Of a stretch of 64,000 nucleotides of DNA, positions 44,299 to 54,052 are shown piece by piece. Position numbers and translations under genes: made by a program. Within the stretch, counting starts at the first letter, position 1. Each line of letters starts with the position of its first letter. The DNA is from JARFVT01 sp036677425 (GTDB taxonomy: Bacteria; Pseudomonadota; Alphaproteobacteria; UBA8366; Aestuariispiraceae): contig JARFVT010000013.1 in the NCBI GenBank assembly GCA_036677425.1, forward strand, positions 868,001 through 932,000. Reading direction: 5' to 3'. The notes below the pieces were generated by a model, which did not search any database, was not told the origin of the DNA, and worked only from the letters and a program-made list of their open reading frames with translations.

Positions 44299-46170
44299 CT
44301 ATGTTTTATCTATCCGTTGTTTTACATAGCTTCCAGGGGCTGGTTCAATGATTTTTAATTTGCAATCTTCTGGCGCGCGGGCGGCAACTTTACCATCTGA
44401 ATATTTTTCAATCCATACATTCCATTCAGGCCACCATGAACCTTCGTGTTTTGTTGCACCTTTAAGCCATGATTCGGGTTTTTTACATTTGCGGTTATTT
44501 AACCAATAGCCATATTTCATTTTATCTGTTGGTGGATTTATAACACCCGCAATATGACCTGAACCAGAAAGCACAAATTTGACTGGCCCAGAATATGTGT
44601 TTTTTGCGGCATAAGTTGCCATCCATGGGGCGATATGATCATCGCAAGTTGATAAAATAAAAGACGGTGTTTTAATGGTGGTAAGGTCGATTGCTACTCC
44701 ATCTAATGTTATGCCGCCTGGTTTAATTAAATTATTTTCCAGATACATATTGCGAAGATAAAAGCTATGCATAGTTGCAGGCATTCTGGTGGAATCTGAA
44801 TTCCAATATAATAAATCGAACGGGAAAGGTTGCTTGCCCATTAAATAATTATTGATAACGAATGACCAAATTAAATCATTTGAACGCAGCATATTAAATG
44901 TTGTCGCCATTTCAGATCCATCAAGATATCCGCGTTCATCCATTTTTTCTTCGATTGCTGATATTTGTTTTTCATCAATGAATACGCCAAGATCGCCTGC
45001 ATCGTCAAAATCAATCATTGTGGTAAAATAAGTCGCAGATTTAACGCATTCAGCCTTATTCTTTACATGTAAATATGCCAAGGTTGCGGCTAATAATGTT
45101 CCACCTAAACAATATCCAATGACATTAACTTGTTTTTCGCCAGTTGTTTTTTTAATGGCATCAATGGCGGTAATTGGCCCTTGTTTCATATAATCAGTAA
45201 AATCTTTATGGCGTAAACTTTCATCAGGATTAACCCATGAAATGATAAATACGCTTTGGCCTTGATCCAATGCCCATTTGATGAATGAATTTTTTTCTTT
45301 TAAATCAAGAATGTAAAATTTATTTATCCATGGTGGAATGATCAATAATGGTGTTTTATAAACATCTTTGGTGGTTGGTTGATAATGGATAAGCTGCATT
45401 AATTCATTTTGAAAAACCACTTGGCCTTTTGTTGTGGCGATATTAACGCCAATTTCAAATGCATTGGCATCGGTCATGGAAATGCGTAATTTACCCTTGC
45501 CTTTTTCTAAATCATTCAACATATTTTCCAAACCATTAACAAGGTTTTCACCTTTGCTATCAATGGTTTCACGAATTACAGTTGGGTTTGTCATTAAAAA
45601 ATTAGTCGGTGCAGTGGCATCAATAAACTGGTTGGTATGAAAATTTATTTTCTTTGCATCACTACCGCTTAACCCATCAACATCATTAACTGTTTTATGC
45701 ATGAAATCAGATGTTAGTAAATATGATTGTTTGATGAAATTAAAAATTGCATTTTCACTCCATGCTTCATCGGTAAAACGCTTATCGCTTGCCAAAGGGG
45801 TTATCGTGTCGCTGCTTTCTTCGCCAAGCATTTGTTTGGTTGTATTTTGCCAAAGACTGATATAATTACTAAAAAGATCGCTTTGTGCTTTTGCTATATC
45901 TTCAGGGTTTTCCATCATTGACTTGGTCATTTGTGAAAAAGCATCACCAATATTAAATGGATCAAGATTAATTTTATCAGGCGATAATTGTTCAATATCA
46001 ATATTTTCATTGTTCACTTGTTGGTTCTTCATGAAATCAGCCATTAATTTTTGACCACGTTGCGATATGTCATTCATGGCATTTGACCATGCCACAGGGT
46101 CAAAATTATATTTGTCAAAACCATATTCTGATATTTTATTGTTATTGTCAGTTGAATTTTTTGATGTCAT
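44299..46170 (-). CDS. phaC: class I poly(3-hydroxyalkanoate) synthase
   Basis: A 623-residue enzyme that polymerises 3-hydroxyacyl-CoA into PHA storage granules. The catalytic triad can be placed: Cys354 in the lipase-like box IGYCLGGTL, Asp511 in STCDDHIAPW, and His539 in SGSGHIAGVINPP, with the 28-residue Asp-His spacing of known class I enzymes. The PhaC N-terminal domain (residues about 100-270) and alpha/beta-hydrolase fold are intact. The first 100 residues are Asn- and Asp-rich. No phaA/phaB is adjacent, though a thiolase lies elsewhere in the window. The upstream gap holds a palindrome at 46209-46226. Confidence 0.96.
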   Translation of the reverse strand: MTSKNSTDNNNKISEYGFDKYNFDPVAWSNAMNDISQRGQKLMADFMKNQQVNNENIDIEQLSPDKINLDPFNIGDAFSQMTKSMMENPEDIAKAQSDLFSNYISLWQNTTKQMLGEESSDTITPLASDKRFTDEAWSENAIFNFIKQSYLLTSDFMHKTVNDVDGLSGSDAKKINFHTNQFIDATAPTNFLMTNPTVIRETIDSKGENLVNGLENMLNDLEKGKGKLRISMTDANAFEIGVNIATTKGQVVFQNELMQLIHYQPTTKDVYKTPLLIIPPWINKFYILDLKEKNSFIKWALDQGQSVFIISWVNPDESLRHKDFTDYMKQGPITAIDAIKKTTGEKQVNVIGYCLGGTLLAATLAYLHVKNKAECVKSATYFTTMIDFDDAGDLGVFIDEKQISAIEEKMDERGYLDGSEMATTFNMLRSNDLIWSFVINNYLMGKQPFPFDLLYWNSDSTRMPATMHSFYLRNMYLENNLIKPGGITLDGVAIDLTTIKTPSFILSTCDDHIAPWMATYAAKNTYSGPVKFVLSGSGHIAGVINPPTDKMKYGYWLNNRKCKKPESWLKGATKHEGSWWPEWNVWIEKYSDGKVAARAPEDCKLKIIEPAPGSYVKQRIDKT

Positions 46171-46208
46171 GGCGATAGAACCTTAAATTTAATTTAAATA
46201 AAGACATA

Positions 46209-46226
46209 GTTATAATTAATTATAAC
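46209..46226. repeat. 18-bp perfect palindrome upstream of phaC
   Basis: GTTATAATTAATTATAAC reads the same on both strands and lies 39 bp before the phaC start, flanked by two copies of AAGACATA (46201-46208 and near 46241). It may be an operator or part of the promoter, but palindromes of A and T arise easily in DNA this AT-rich. Confidence 0.3.
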
Positions 46227-46282
46227 ATAATATATCGTAAAAAGACATAATATTAATTTGATACAACTTTAATGTAATCGGG

Positions 46283-46330
46283 TTGATTGCATCTTTTAAA
46301 TTCCCTATGATATGGTAATATAAAAGATGC
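46283..46330 (+). promoter_or_regulatory. predicted promoter with 10-bp inverted repeat centred on the -10 box
   Basis: TTGATT (46283-46288) and TATGAT (46306-46311) are 17 bp apart, a good sigma70-type pair for the lipoprotein gene downstream. A perfect inverted repeat, GCATCTTTTA at 46289-46298 and TAAAAGATGC at 46321-46330, fills the spacer and the first transcribed bases and is centred on the -10 box. That geometry suits a repressor site. As RNA the second arm is followed by TTTT, so a weak terminator is an alternative reading. Confidence 0.45.
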
Positions 46331-46367
46331 TTTTAATAATGCTGCATATGATTTTAAGGAGTCTAAA

Positions 46368-47444
46368 TTGTTGTTAGTAAAATTCACTATATCATATATA
46401 TCACGAAGGTTTAGCCAGTCAAAAATATTGCTTTTGGCGTTATTATTAATCATGCCATTATCTGCTTGTAGTAGTTATAATGACAGTGATGTTATCGATA
46501 ATGACGAAGAAATTGATGATGCGCTAGCCGGCGATAGTAACAATAAAGATTATAATAATATTAATGAATATCCAAATTTAGCCACAGTGCCAGAACGTCC
46601 TGTTTTATCTGATATAATTGGTGATTATGAAAAGTTAAAATCAGGGTTGATTGCTGATATTGAGCATGCAAAATATTCTGATCAAATATTGCGAAGCCAA
46701 AATATACCAGATTCTAATATGACGTTAATTGTGGCAAAAAAACTTCCTATGCCTGATATTCCTAATGAGGCACCAATGCCAATGGATATTAATAAAAAAC
46801 CTATTGATCAAAATAATACCGCTGTAGAAACGGTTGCCCAAGCTATTGCTCCCGCAAAATCCATAAATACCAAAGATAATGATCTTGCATTTAATGATAT
46901 ACCAACATTTGATACATCATCAAATAACATATCTACAGGTAGCATAGTATCAAAAAAGATACCTAAATATAACATAACATCAAAAAATATATCTACAGAT
47001 AGTATATCGCCAAATGACCCACCTTCATCTGATGGGGTATCGTTTGATAGCAATAATATTACTTCAAATATACCCGATAATATGATACCAAAAATTATTG
47101 CTACTATATATTTCGCTGATGATACATCAAATATTACTGAATTAGATAAATCGGTAGTGGCGCAAGTCGCGGATATTTTTAAAGAAAACGGTAAGATTAT
47201 TATCATAACTGGTCATTCCAGTAGCATTATGCGCGTTAATGATAATCAACAACAATCAAATATGATTAATTTCAAAATGTCATTAAATAGAGCCGAAGCA
47301 GTTGCAGAGGCATTTCAAGCTTTAGATATTGCAAGGGCAAAAATTCATATAGAAGCGCGGGGTTCAAAACAACCACGCTATGTGGAAAATAATGCGGCAG
47401 GGATTGCTGGTAACAGACGTGCAGAAATTTATATTGGTTATTAA
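46368..47444 (+). CDS. OmpA-family lipoprotein
   Basis: A 358-residue protein starting with TTG at 46368, supported by AAGGAG 6 bp upstream; no ATG is available before the signal sequence. Residues 20-35 form a lipoprotein signal ending in the lipobox LSAC (lipidated Cys near 34). Residues 36-240 are a long Asn/Ser/Asp/Pro-rich linker without a known domain. Residues about 245-358 are an OmpA C-terminal peptidoglycan-binding domain (IIITGHSS, SLNRAEAVAEAFQALDI, IEARGSKQPRY, NRRAEIYI). It probably ties the outer membrane to peptidoglycan. The equivalents of the diaminopimelate-binding Asp/Arg appear as NRRAEI at the end. Confidence 0.85.
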   Translation: MLLVKFTISYISRRFSQSKILLLALLLIMPLSACSSYNDSDVIDNDEEIDDALAGDSNNKDYNNINEYPNLATVPERPVLSDIIGDYEKLKSGLIADIEHAKYSDQILRSQNIPDSNMTLIVAKKLPMPDIPNEAPMPMDINKKPIDQNNTAVETVAQAIAPAKSINTKDNDLAFNDIPTFDTSSNNISTGSIVSKKIPKYNITSKNISTDSISPNDPPSSDGVSFDSNNITSNIPDNMIPKIIATIYFADDTSNITELDKSVVAQVADIFKENGKIIIITGHSSSIMRVNDNQQQSNMINFKMSLNRAEAVAEAFQALDIARAKIHIEARGSKQPRYVENNAAGIAGNRRAEIYIGY

Positions 47445-47485
47445 TTATATTTTTAAGATAATTTTCAGATAATATAGGTCAGATA

Positions 47486-48679
47486 ATGATAGAGACTTTT
47501 CACCGTATTAAACGTTTACCGCCTTATGTTTTTGCCGAAGTTAATAAACAAAAGGCCGAAGCCAGAGCAGGTGGCGTTGATATTATTGATTTTGGCATGG
47601 GTAACCCTGATCAACCAACCCCGCCACATATTGTTGATAAAATGATCGAGGCAGTTAAAAACCCGCGCACCCATCGATATTCCACAAGCCGTGGCATCCC
47701 TGGCTTACGTAAGGCATTATCTGATTATTACCAACGCAGATTTAATGTTGATATTGACCCTGAAAGCGAAGTAATCGTTACCTTAGGGTCAAAAGAAGGA
47801 TTGGCAAATTTAGCCCAAGCAATCACCAGTCCCGGTGATGTGGTTTTGGTACCAAACCCATGTTATCCTATCCATTCATTCGGTTTTCTTATTGCTGGTG
47901 GTGCAATAAGGCATATGCCGGCATATGGTGATGGCGGTGATTTTCAAAAAGAATTTATGGCATCCCTTGAACGCGCCGTCGCGCATTCGATACCAAAGCC
48001 ATTAGCGGTAATTTTAAATTTTCCACAAAATCCAACGGCGCAAGTGGTCAATCTTGATTTTTACGAGGCGGTGGTCGATTTTTGCTTGCATCATAAAATT
48101 TATATATTATCCGATATTGCCTATTCGGAAATTTATTTTGGCGATACCCCGCCGCCTTCCGTATTACAAGTGCCAAAAGCCAGAGAAATAGCCATTGAAT
48201 TTACTTCGCTGTCAAAAACATATTCTATGCCAGGGTGGCGCATTGGTTTTGCGGCAGGAAATAAAACATTGGTTGCCGCATTAACAAGGATAAAATCCTA
48301 TGTGGATTATGGTGCATTCACACCAATTCAGGTGGCGGCAACGGCGGCATTAAATGGACCACAAGATTGCGTTGATGAAATTCGTGCCATATATAAACAA
48401 CGCCGTGATATATTAATCGATGGCCTTGCGAGGGCAGGGTGGGATGTACCATCACCAGAGGCAACGATGTTTGCATGGGCACCATTGCCTGATAAATTTA
48501 AAAGTATGGGATCGTTAGAATTTTCAAAAATATTGATGAAAAAGGCCGAGGTTGCGGTCGCACCCGGTATTGGTTTTGGTGAATATGGCGATGGTTATGT
48601 GCGTTTTGGTTTGGTTGAAAATATACAAAGAATTCGTCAGGCAACAAGAAATATTCGTGAATTTCTTATTAATGAATAA
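47486..48679 (+). CDS. class I/II PLP aminotransferase (AlaC / DapL-like)
   Basis: A 397-residue fold-type I aminotransferase. The start RIKRLPPYVFAEVNKQKAEAR, YSTSRGIPGLRKALSDYY, NFPQNPTAQVV near residue 180, and the PLP Lys in SLSKTYSMPGWRIGF near 253 agree with the AlaC/YfdZ group, which makes alanine or acts on related amino acids. The gene stands 58 bp before homoserine dehydrogenase, a conserved alphaproteobacterial pair, so a part in aspartate-family or alanine metabolism is likely. Confidence 0.9.
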   Translation: MIETFHRIKRLPPYVFAEVNKQKAEARAGGVDIIDFGMGNPDQPTPPHIVDKMIEAVKNPRTHRYSTSRGIPGLRKALSDYYQRRFNVDIDPESEVIVTLGSKEGLANLAQAITSPGDVVLVPNPCYPIHSFGFLIAGGAIRHMPAYGDGGDFQKEFMASLERAVAHSIPKPLAVILNFPQNPTAQVVNLDFYEAVVDFCLHHKIYILSDIAYSEIYFGDTPPPSVLQVPKAREIAIEFTSLSKTYSMPGWRIGFAAGNKTLVAALTRIKSYVDYGAFTPIQVAATAALNGPQDCVDEIRAIYKQRRDILIDGLARAGWDVPSPEATMFAWAPLPDKFKSMGSLEFSKILMKKAEVAVAPGIGFGEYGDGYVRFGLVENIQRIRQATRNIREFLINE

Positions 48680-48737
48680 GTAGAAAATTATAATATAATA
48701 AAGATTTAAGTTATAAAGATATTGGAGTATTCTTGAT

Positions 48738-50042
48738 ATGCAAAATGATAAACCACTTAAACTGGCGATTGCTGGGCTTGGCACTGTTGGCATTGGGGTG
48801 GTTAATGTTATACAATCCTATGGTGAGATTTTAAGCGCACGCGGTGGGCGCGGGTTAGAAATTATTGCGGTTTGTGCGCGTGATAAAACAAAGAATCGTG
48901 ATTGTGATTTATCACAATATGATTGGTATGATGATGCGGTTATCATGGCAAAAAATTCTGATGCGGATATTTTTATCGAATTGGTCGGCGGCAGCGAAGG
49001 TATAGCAAAAAATTCTGTTGAAACGGCATTAAATTCTGGCAAACATGTTGTAACTGCCAATAAGGCATTGATTGCTCATCATGGTTTTAAATTGGCGCAA
49101 TTAGCGGAAAAAAATAATGTATGTTTAACTTACGAGGCTGCTGTCGCAGGTGGAATTCCCGTTATAAAAACTATTCGCGAAGGGTTAAGCGCCAATAAAA
49201 TTTCATCATTGCATGGTATTTTAAATGGTACATGTAATTATATTATGACCGTCATGCGCGAAACGGGGCGTAAATTTGATGATGTTCTTGATGAAGCACA
49301 ACAATTAGGCTATGCGGAGGCTGATCCATCTTTTGATATTGATGGTATTGATGCGGCGCATAAATTGGCAATTTTAGCTAGTCTAGCATTTGGAACTAAG
49401 ATTGATTTTGATAATGTTTATATCGAAGGTATTCGCCATATAACCCCTGTAGATATCGATTTTGCTGCTGAACTTGGCTATAAAATAAAATTACTTGGCA
49501 TGGCAGAAAATACTGATGATGGTGTTTTTCAACATGTTCACCCTGTGATGGTGCCGATAAATTCGCCGATTGCGGCGGTTGAGGGTGTATATAATGCGGT
49601 GGTAACCGAAGGTGATTTCATTGGCACAACCGTTATGGAAGGCAAAGGCGCAGGCAGAGGGCCAACCGCATCGGCGGTTATTGCCGATATAATTGATATT
49701 GCGGCAAACCGGCAACCCGCCACATTTGGCGTGCCAACGGATCAATTGATTAATAAACCAACATTACCGATGGAAAAATGCACTGGTCTTTATTATTTAC
49801 GGCTAATGGTGGTGGACAAACCGGGTGTAATGGCCGATATAACAGCAGCATTGCGGGATGAAAATGTATCTCTCGAGGCAATAATACAACGCAGACGCAA
49901 CCCCGGTGCGCCAGTTGCCGTTGTTTTGACTACCCATGAAACTGGCGAGGCAGAATTTTGCAATGCCATGAATAGAATTGAAAAACTAGAAGCCATAAGC
50001 GAAACACCAAGATTAATACGTATCGCACGGTTTAATGATTAA
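48738..50042 (+). CDS. hom: homoserine dehydrogenase
   Basis: A 434-residue NAD(P)-dependent enzyme converting aspartate semialdehyde to homoserine for Thr and Met synthesis. The Rossmann start LAIAGLGTVGIGVVNVI, the substrate loop HVVTANKALIAHHG, the catalytic region YEAAVAGGIPVIKTIREGL and LNGTCNYIMTVM, and the C-terminal ACT domain (residues about 350-434; YYLRLMVVDKPGVMADIT) that gives threonine feedback are present. glpX starts 12 bp after its stop. Confidence 0.97.
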   Translation: MQNDKPLKLAIAGLGTVGIGVVNVIQSYGEILSARGGRGLEIIAVCARDKTKNRDCDLSQYDWYDDAVIMAKNSDADIFIELVGGSEGIAKNSVETALNSGKHVVTANKALIAHHGFKLAQLAEKNNVCLTYEAAVAGGIPVIKTIREGLSANKISSLHGILNGTCNYIMTVMRETGRKFDDVLDEAQQLGYAEADPSFDIDGIDAAHKLAILASLAFGTKIDFDNVYIEGIRHITPVDIDFAAELGYKIKLLGMAENTDDGVFQHVHPVMVPINSPIAAVEGVYNAVVTEGDFIGTTVMEGKGAGRGPTASAVIADIIDIAANRQPATFGVPTDQLINKPTLPMEKCTGLYYLRLMVVDKPGVMADITAALRDENVSLEAIIQRRRNPGAPVAVVLTTHETGEAEFCNAMNRIEKLEAISETPRLIRIARFND

Positions 50043-50054
50043 GGAATTTATTAA

Positions 50055-51026
50055 ATGAGCATTGATGAACGTAATTTAGCCCTTGAAGCATGTCGAGTAA
50101 CCGAAGCAGCCGCATTGGCCGCATCAAGATGGTTAGGCCGTGGTGATGAAAAAGCGGCCGACCAAGCCGCAGTTGACGCAATGCGTAGCGCATTAAATGT
50201 TTTGGATATTCGCGGTACTGTGGTAATTGGCGAAGGCGAACGCGACGAAGCGCCGATGCTTTATATCGGTGAAGAAGTAGGAACAGGCAGCGGGCCAGAG
50301 ATCGATATATCACTTGACCCATTGGAAGGCACAACCATAACGGCAAAGGGCGGGACAAACGCCTTGGCGGTAATGGCAATGGCTGAAAAAGGTGGTTTTT
50401 TAAATGCACCAGATGTTTATATGCAAAAAATTGCCGTTGGTGGTGGCTTGCCAGATGGTGTTGTTGATCTTGATAATTCGGTTGATGAGAATTTGAAGAA
50501 CCTTGCTTTGGCTAAGGGTAAAAATATATCCGATCTTTTAATTTGTATTCTTGATCGCCCAAGGCATGGCAAAATGATTCAATCGGTTCGTGATGCGGGT
50601 GCAAGAATAATGTTGATTGGCGATGGCGATGTGTCGGGTGTTATTTCAACATCTGACCCAAAAAGCGGTGTTGATATGTATATTGGCAGCGGTGGCGCAC
50701 CCGAAGGCGTGTTGGCGGCGGCCGCATTGCGTTGTATCGGTGGGCAAATCCAAGGGCGATTATTATTTCGCAATGATGATGAACGCGGCAGAGCAGCCAA
50801 ATGGGGTATTACCGATTTAGACCGCAAATATGATATTATGGATATGGCATCGGGCAATGTTATGTTTGCCGCAACGGGTGTTACTGATGGTACAATGTTA
50901 CAAGGGGTTCGGGTGTTTTCTGATAGGGCAACAACGCAAACTTTGATTATGCGTTCAAAAAGCGGCACGGTTAGAATCATCGATGCAACCCATAATTTTA
51001 ATCGTAAAGATTGGGTCAGCTGGTAA
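50055..51026 (+). CDS. glpX: fructose-1,6-bisphosphatase, class II
   Basis: A 323-residue GlpX-type phosphatase of gluconeogenesis. Metal and substrate motifs are GEGERDEAPMLYIGEEVG near residue 57, ISLDPLEGTTITAKGG near 85, and GSGGAPEGVLAAAALRC near 212. It sits between hom and recJ, an arrangement usual in alphaproteobacteria, and works with ppdK upstream in the same direction of carbon flow. Confidence 0.97.
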   Translation: MSIDERNLALEACRVTEAAALAASRWLGRGDEKAADQAAVDAMRSALNVLDIRGTVVIGEGERDEAPMLYIGEEVGTGSGPEIDISLDPLEGTTITAKGGTNALAVMAMAEKGGFLNAPDVYMQKIAVGGGLPDGVVDLDNSVDENLKNLALAKGKNISDLLICILDRPRHGKMIQSVRDAGARIMLIGDGDVSGVISTSDPKSGVDMYIGSGGAPEGVLAAAALRCIGGQIQGRLLFRNDDERGRAAKWGITDLDRKYDIMDMASGNVMFAATGVTDGTMLQGVRVFSDRATTQTLIMRSKSGTVRIIDATHNFNRKDWVSW

Positions 51027-51029
51027 TAT

Positions 51030-52817
51030 ATGGTTGAAATTACCGCATTTTTAGGGATTAAAAAATCTGCCAGCGGTAAATTTTGGCAAATTCGCGATGT
51101 CAGTGATCGTGATGTTATGACCATGTCGCAACGTCATTCACTGCCCGACCAATTGGCGCGGGTAATGGTTGGGCGCGGGGTAACTATCGACAATGCCGAT
51201 GATTATCTTAATCCAACCATTAAAAATTTAATGCCTGATCCATCGCATTTATTAGATATGGACAAGGCAGTAGATCATATTATCTATGCTATTGAAAATA
51301 ATCAAAAAATTGCCGTATTTGGTGATTATGATGTGGATGGCGCAACCTCATCGGCGCTTTTATATCGGTTTTTCAAAATGATAAATCTGGATATAACTAT
51401 TTATATACCAGATCGTATTATCGAGGGCTATGGGCCAAATATAGCCGCATTAAAAAAATTACGCGATCAAGGAATAAAGACCGTTATAACCGTTGATTGC
51501 GGCACAACCGCCTTTGATGTTTTGGCAGCGGCAAAAGCCTATGATATTGATATTATCGTTATCGACCATCATGTGGCAGAGGCAAAATTACCCGATGTGG
51601 TGGCATTGGTTAACCCGAATCGATTGGATGAGAATAGCCAATATAGTAATTTAGCAGCCGTCGGCGTGGTATTTTTATTAATAGTTGCCTTGAATAGGTC
51701 GTTTAAATCATCGGGATTTTATAAAAATATAACACCGCCAGATTTATTATCATTATTGGATATAGTTGCCTTGGGGACAATTTGCGATGTTGTGCCATTG
51801 ACAAATTTAAATCGCGCCTTGGTCTCGCAAGGTTTAAAAGTAATGGCAAAGCAAAAAAATATTGGCATTAATGCATTGTCGGATGTGGCAAAAATTAATG
51901 AAATGCCGACGGCTTATCATTTGGGGTTTCAGCTTGGGCCAAGAATTAATGCGGGTGGCAGAGTGGGGGAGGCGGCATTAGGCAGCCGTATATTATCAAC
52001 CGATGATAATATGGAAGCACAAAAAATTGCCATTCATTTGGATCAATTAAATCAAGAACGTAAAGAAATAGAGGCTATATGCCTTGAACAAGCCATCATA
52101 CAAGTTGAAAATAACCCAATGAATGATGGCTTGGTTTATGCCACCGCCAATGATTGGCATGCGGGTGTTATCGGTATTGTCGCCAGCCGTTTAAAAGAAA
52201 GATATAACAGGCCTGCCTGTGTTGTAACTTTTGAAAATGGCATCGGCAAAGGTTCTGGGCGTTCGATCGATGGGGTTGATTTAGGTGCAGCGGTGATATC
52301 TGCTAGTCAGGTGGGATTGCTTGAAGCTGGTGGCGGTCATAAAATGGCGGCTGGATTCAGTGTAGCACAAGAAAAAAATGATGATTTTCGCCAATATTTA
52401 TCTGACCATATTGCAAAACAATTATCAAATGATGATATAACCAAGATAATTCCGCGCATATATATAGACGGCGCGATTGACATAAATGCGGCAAATTTTG
52501 ATTTTGTTAAACAATTGGAAAGTCTCGCGCCATTTGGTTCTGGCAATGCCACACCAAAATTTGTATTTTGCCATTTAAAAGTTACATATGTGGCAATTGT
52601 CGGCAGCGACCATGTGCAATGCAGATTTAGTGGTGAAAATGGCAATGGCTCATTAAAGGCAATTGCTTTCCGCTCTGTTGGTCAACCACTTGGCGATTTA
52701 TTGTTAGATGCAAAGGGCAATATGCCGATACATGTGGTTGGGCGTTTGCAATTAGACACATGGCGCGGCAGCGATAATATACAATTAATAATTGATGATG
52801 CCGCCGCGATTATTTAA
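51030..52817 (+). CDS. recJ: single-stranded-DNA-specific exonuclease RecJ
   Basis: A 595-residue 5'-3' exonuclease of the DHH family used in recombination and mismatch repair. Metal motifs: FGDYDVDGATSSALLYRF near residue 95, TVDCGTTA, IDHHVAEAKLP near 180, and the DHHA1 motif GRSIDGVDLGAAV and EAGGGHKMAAGF near 410-440, then the OB domain. It starts only 3 bp after the glpX stop. It is convergent with bamE. Confidence 0.96.
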   Translation: MVEITAFLGIKKSASGKFWQIRDVSDRDVMTMSQRHSLPDQLARVMVGRGVTIDNADDYLNPTIKNLMPDPSHLLDMDKAVDHIIYAIENNQKIAVFGDYDVDGATSSALLYRFFKMINLDITIYIPDRIIEGYGPNIAALKKLRDQGIKTVITVDCGTTAFDVLAAAKAYDIDIIVIDHHVAEAKLPDVVALVNPNRLDENSQYSNLAAVGVVFLLIVALNRSFKSSGFYKNITPPDLLSLLDIVALGTICDVVPLTNLNRALVSQGLKVMAKQKNIGINALSDVAKINEMPTAYHLGFQLGPRINAGGRVGEAALGSRILSTDDNMEAQKIAIHLDQLNQERKEIEAICLEQAIIQVENNPMNDGLVYATANDWHAGVIGIVASRLKERYNRPACVVTFENGIGKGSGRSIDGVDLGAAVISASQVGLLEAGGGHKMAAGFSVAQEKNDDFRQYLSDHIAKQLSNDDITKIIPRIYIDGAIDINAANFDFVKQLESLAPFGSGNATPKFVFCHLKVTYVAIVGSDHVQCRFSGENGNGSLKAIAFRSVGQPLGDLLLDAKGNMPIHVVGRLQLDTWRGSDNIQLIIDDAAAII

Positions 52818-52849
52818 AATTCCTAAACTCAAATGTTAGATGTTTAATT

Positions 52850-53299
52850 TTAGTTAAATTTACCAAAATTACCAAGCAATTGTTCAAATATGCCTAGGCT
52901 ATGCCCTGATGTGGGCGTTTCGCGTTCCTGCATGATTATTTCACGAATATCTTCTTTATTATAATATTTTATGTCTTTTAATAACCCGTGTGAATCAAAA
53001 TCAATAATTACCACTTGTTGATCGGTTATTTCAGGTTCAAAAAATGCCCATTGTTCTGTTTTATGGCTAATATAATACCATGTACTAGAATCAAATATCC
53101 CAACAGCTGACGGGCTGCCAATCATTCTGGCAACTTGGTTTCGATCAAATTTACCAATTTCAAGTTTTTTAAGTTTATAATCACGTGGTAAATTACCACG
53201 AATAGAGGTTTTTGCCTCGCAAGCATTAAGAATTAAGGCAACAAGTAATATTGAACTTGTATTAACCAGTGTTTTGATAATTTTTTTGTAACTAGTCAT
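52850..53299 (-). CDS. bamE: outer membrane assembly lipoprotein BamE (SmpA/OmlA family)
   Basis: A 149-residue protein with a lipoprotein signal ending in LNAC (Cys near 27). The SmpA/BamE domain covers residues about 42-120, with LEIGKFDRNQVARMIGSPSAVGIFDSSTWYYI (landmarks IGKFDRNQV and GSPSAVG) as its core. BamE supports the BAM complex that inserts beta-barrel proteins. In alphaproteobacteria it commonly lies opposite the bc1 chaperone / DUF177 genes, as here, sharing the 183-bp divergent gap 53300-53482. Confidence 0.9.
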   Translation of the reverse strand: MTSYKKIIKTLVNTSSILLVALILNACEAKTSIRGNLPRDYKLKKLEIGKFDRNQVARMIGSPSAVGIFDSSTWYYISHKTEQWAFFEPEITDQQVVIIDFDSHGLLKDIKYYNKEDIREIIMQERETPTSGHSLGIFEQLLGNFGKFN

Positions 53300-53482
53300 G
53301 ATATCATTTCATATAAATTATTTCATATAACATTTATTTATTTGTAATGTGGACTTTATATTTATCTTTTTCAAGATGCTTTTGATTTTCTTTTATCGCT
53401 ATGCTTGATTATTGTTTTATTGTTAACTATTTTATTATTTAATTTATAATCTATTATTTGTTATTTATATACGGATGTTATT

Positions 53483-54052
53483 ATGTTTAAGACAATATCA
53501 GGATTATTTGCAAAAAAACCATATCAAATATCGGCGCAATTAATCTATAAAAAATTAGTTACTCAGGCACGTGATCCATATTTTTATAAATATTTATCGG
53601 TAAAAGACAATATAGACGGGCGGTTTGATATGATTTGCCTGCATTTATATTTAGTTCTTGATCGATTAGAAAACAATCCAACCGCTGTTGATATGACACA
53701 ATATATGGTCAATTATATGATATCTGATATGGATCGTAATTTTCGTGAAATGGGTGTAAGCGATATATCAGTGGGTAAAAAGGTGCAAAAGCTGGCAACT
53801 GCACTTTACGGAAGATTGGAAATTTATCAAATTTCTAATGATAAAATTGCCACCGATGGCGGTAAAGCATTTGCTGCTGCTATCTGTCGTAATATATATC
53901 GATCAGATGTGGCAGATAATAATGATAACCAATTTCCATATGAAAAAATATCTAAATATACAATTGCCCAACAAAATTTTCTCGCTAAATTAAATTTGGA
54001 TGATTTACTTGTTGGGAATATATCTTTTATTCCATGTGAGGAAGCCATATGA
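53483..54052 (+). CDS. ubiquinol-cytochrome c chaperone family protein (CBP3/UQCC1-like)
   Basis: A 189-residue protein of the Ubiq_cyt_C_chap family, known from mitochondrial Cbp3, which helps cytochrome b assemble into complex III. Typical segments are IYKKLVTQARDPYFY, DGRFDMICLHLYLVLDRL, SDMDRNFREMGVSDISVGKKVQKLATALYGRL (landmarks DMDRNFREMGV and GKKV) and the C-terminal helix. The end overlaps the next gene as ATGA. Confidence 0.92.
   Translation: MFKTISGLFAKKPYQISAQLIYKKLVTQARDPYFYKYLSVKDNIDGRFDMICLHLYLVLDRLENNPTAVDMTQYMVNYMISDMDRNFREMGVSDISVGKKVQKLATALYGRLEIYQISNDKIATDGGKAFAAAICRNIYRSDVADNNDNQFPYEKISKYTIAQQNFLAKLNLDDLLVGNISFIPCEEAI

Noticed and set aside
46253..46453. 66-residue minus-strand frame overlapping the start of the OmpA-type lipoprotein gene
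   Set aside because: It lies over the predicted promoter, ribosome site and signal peptide of a well-supported gene on the other strand, has no recognisable family and no ribosome site.
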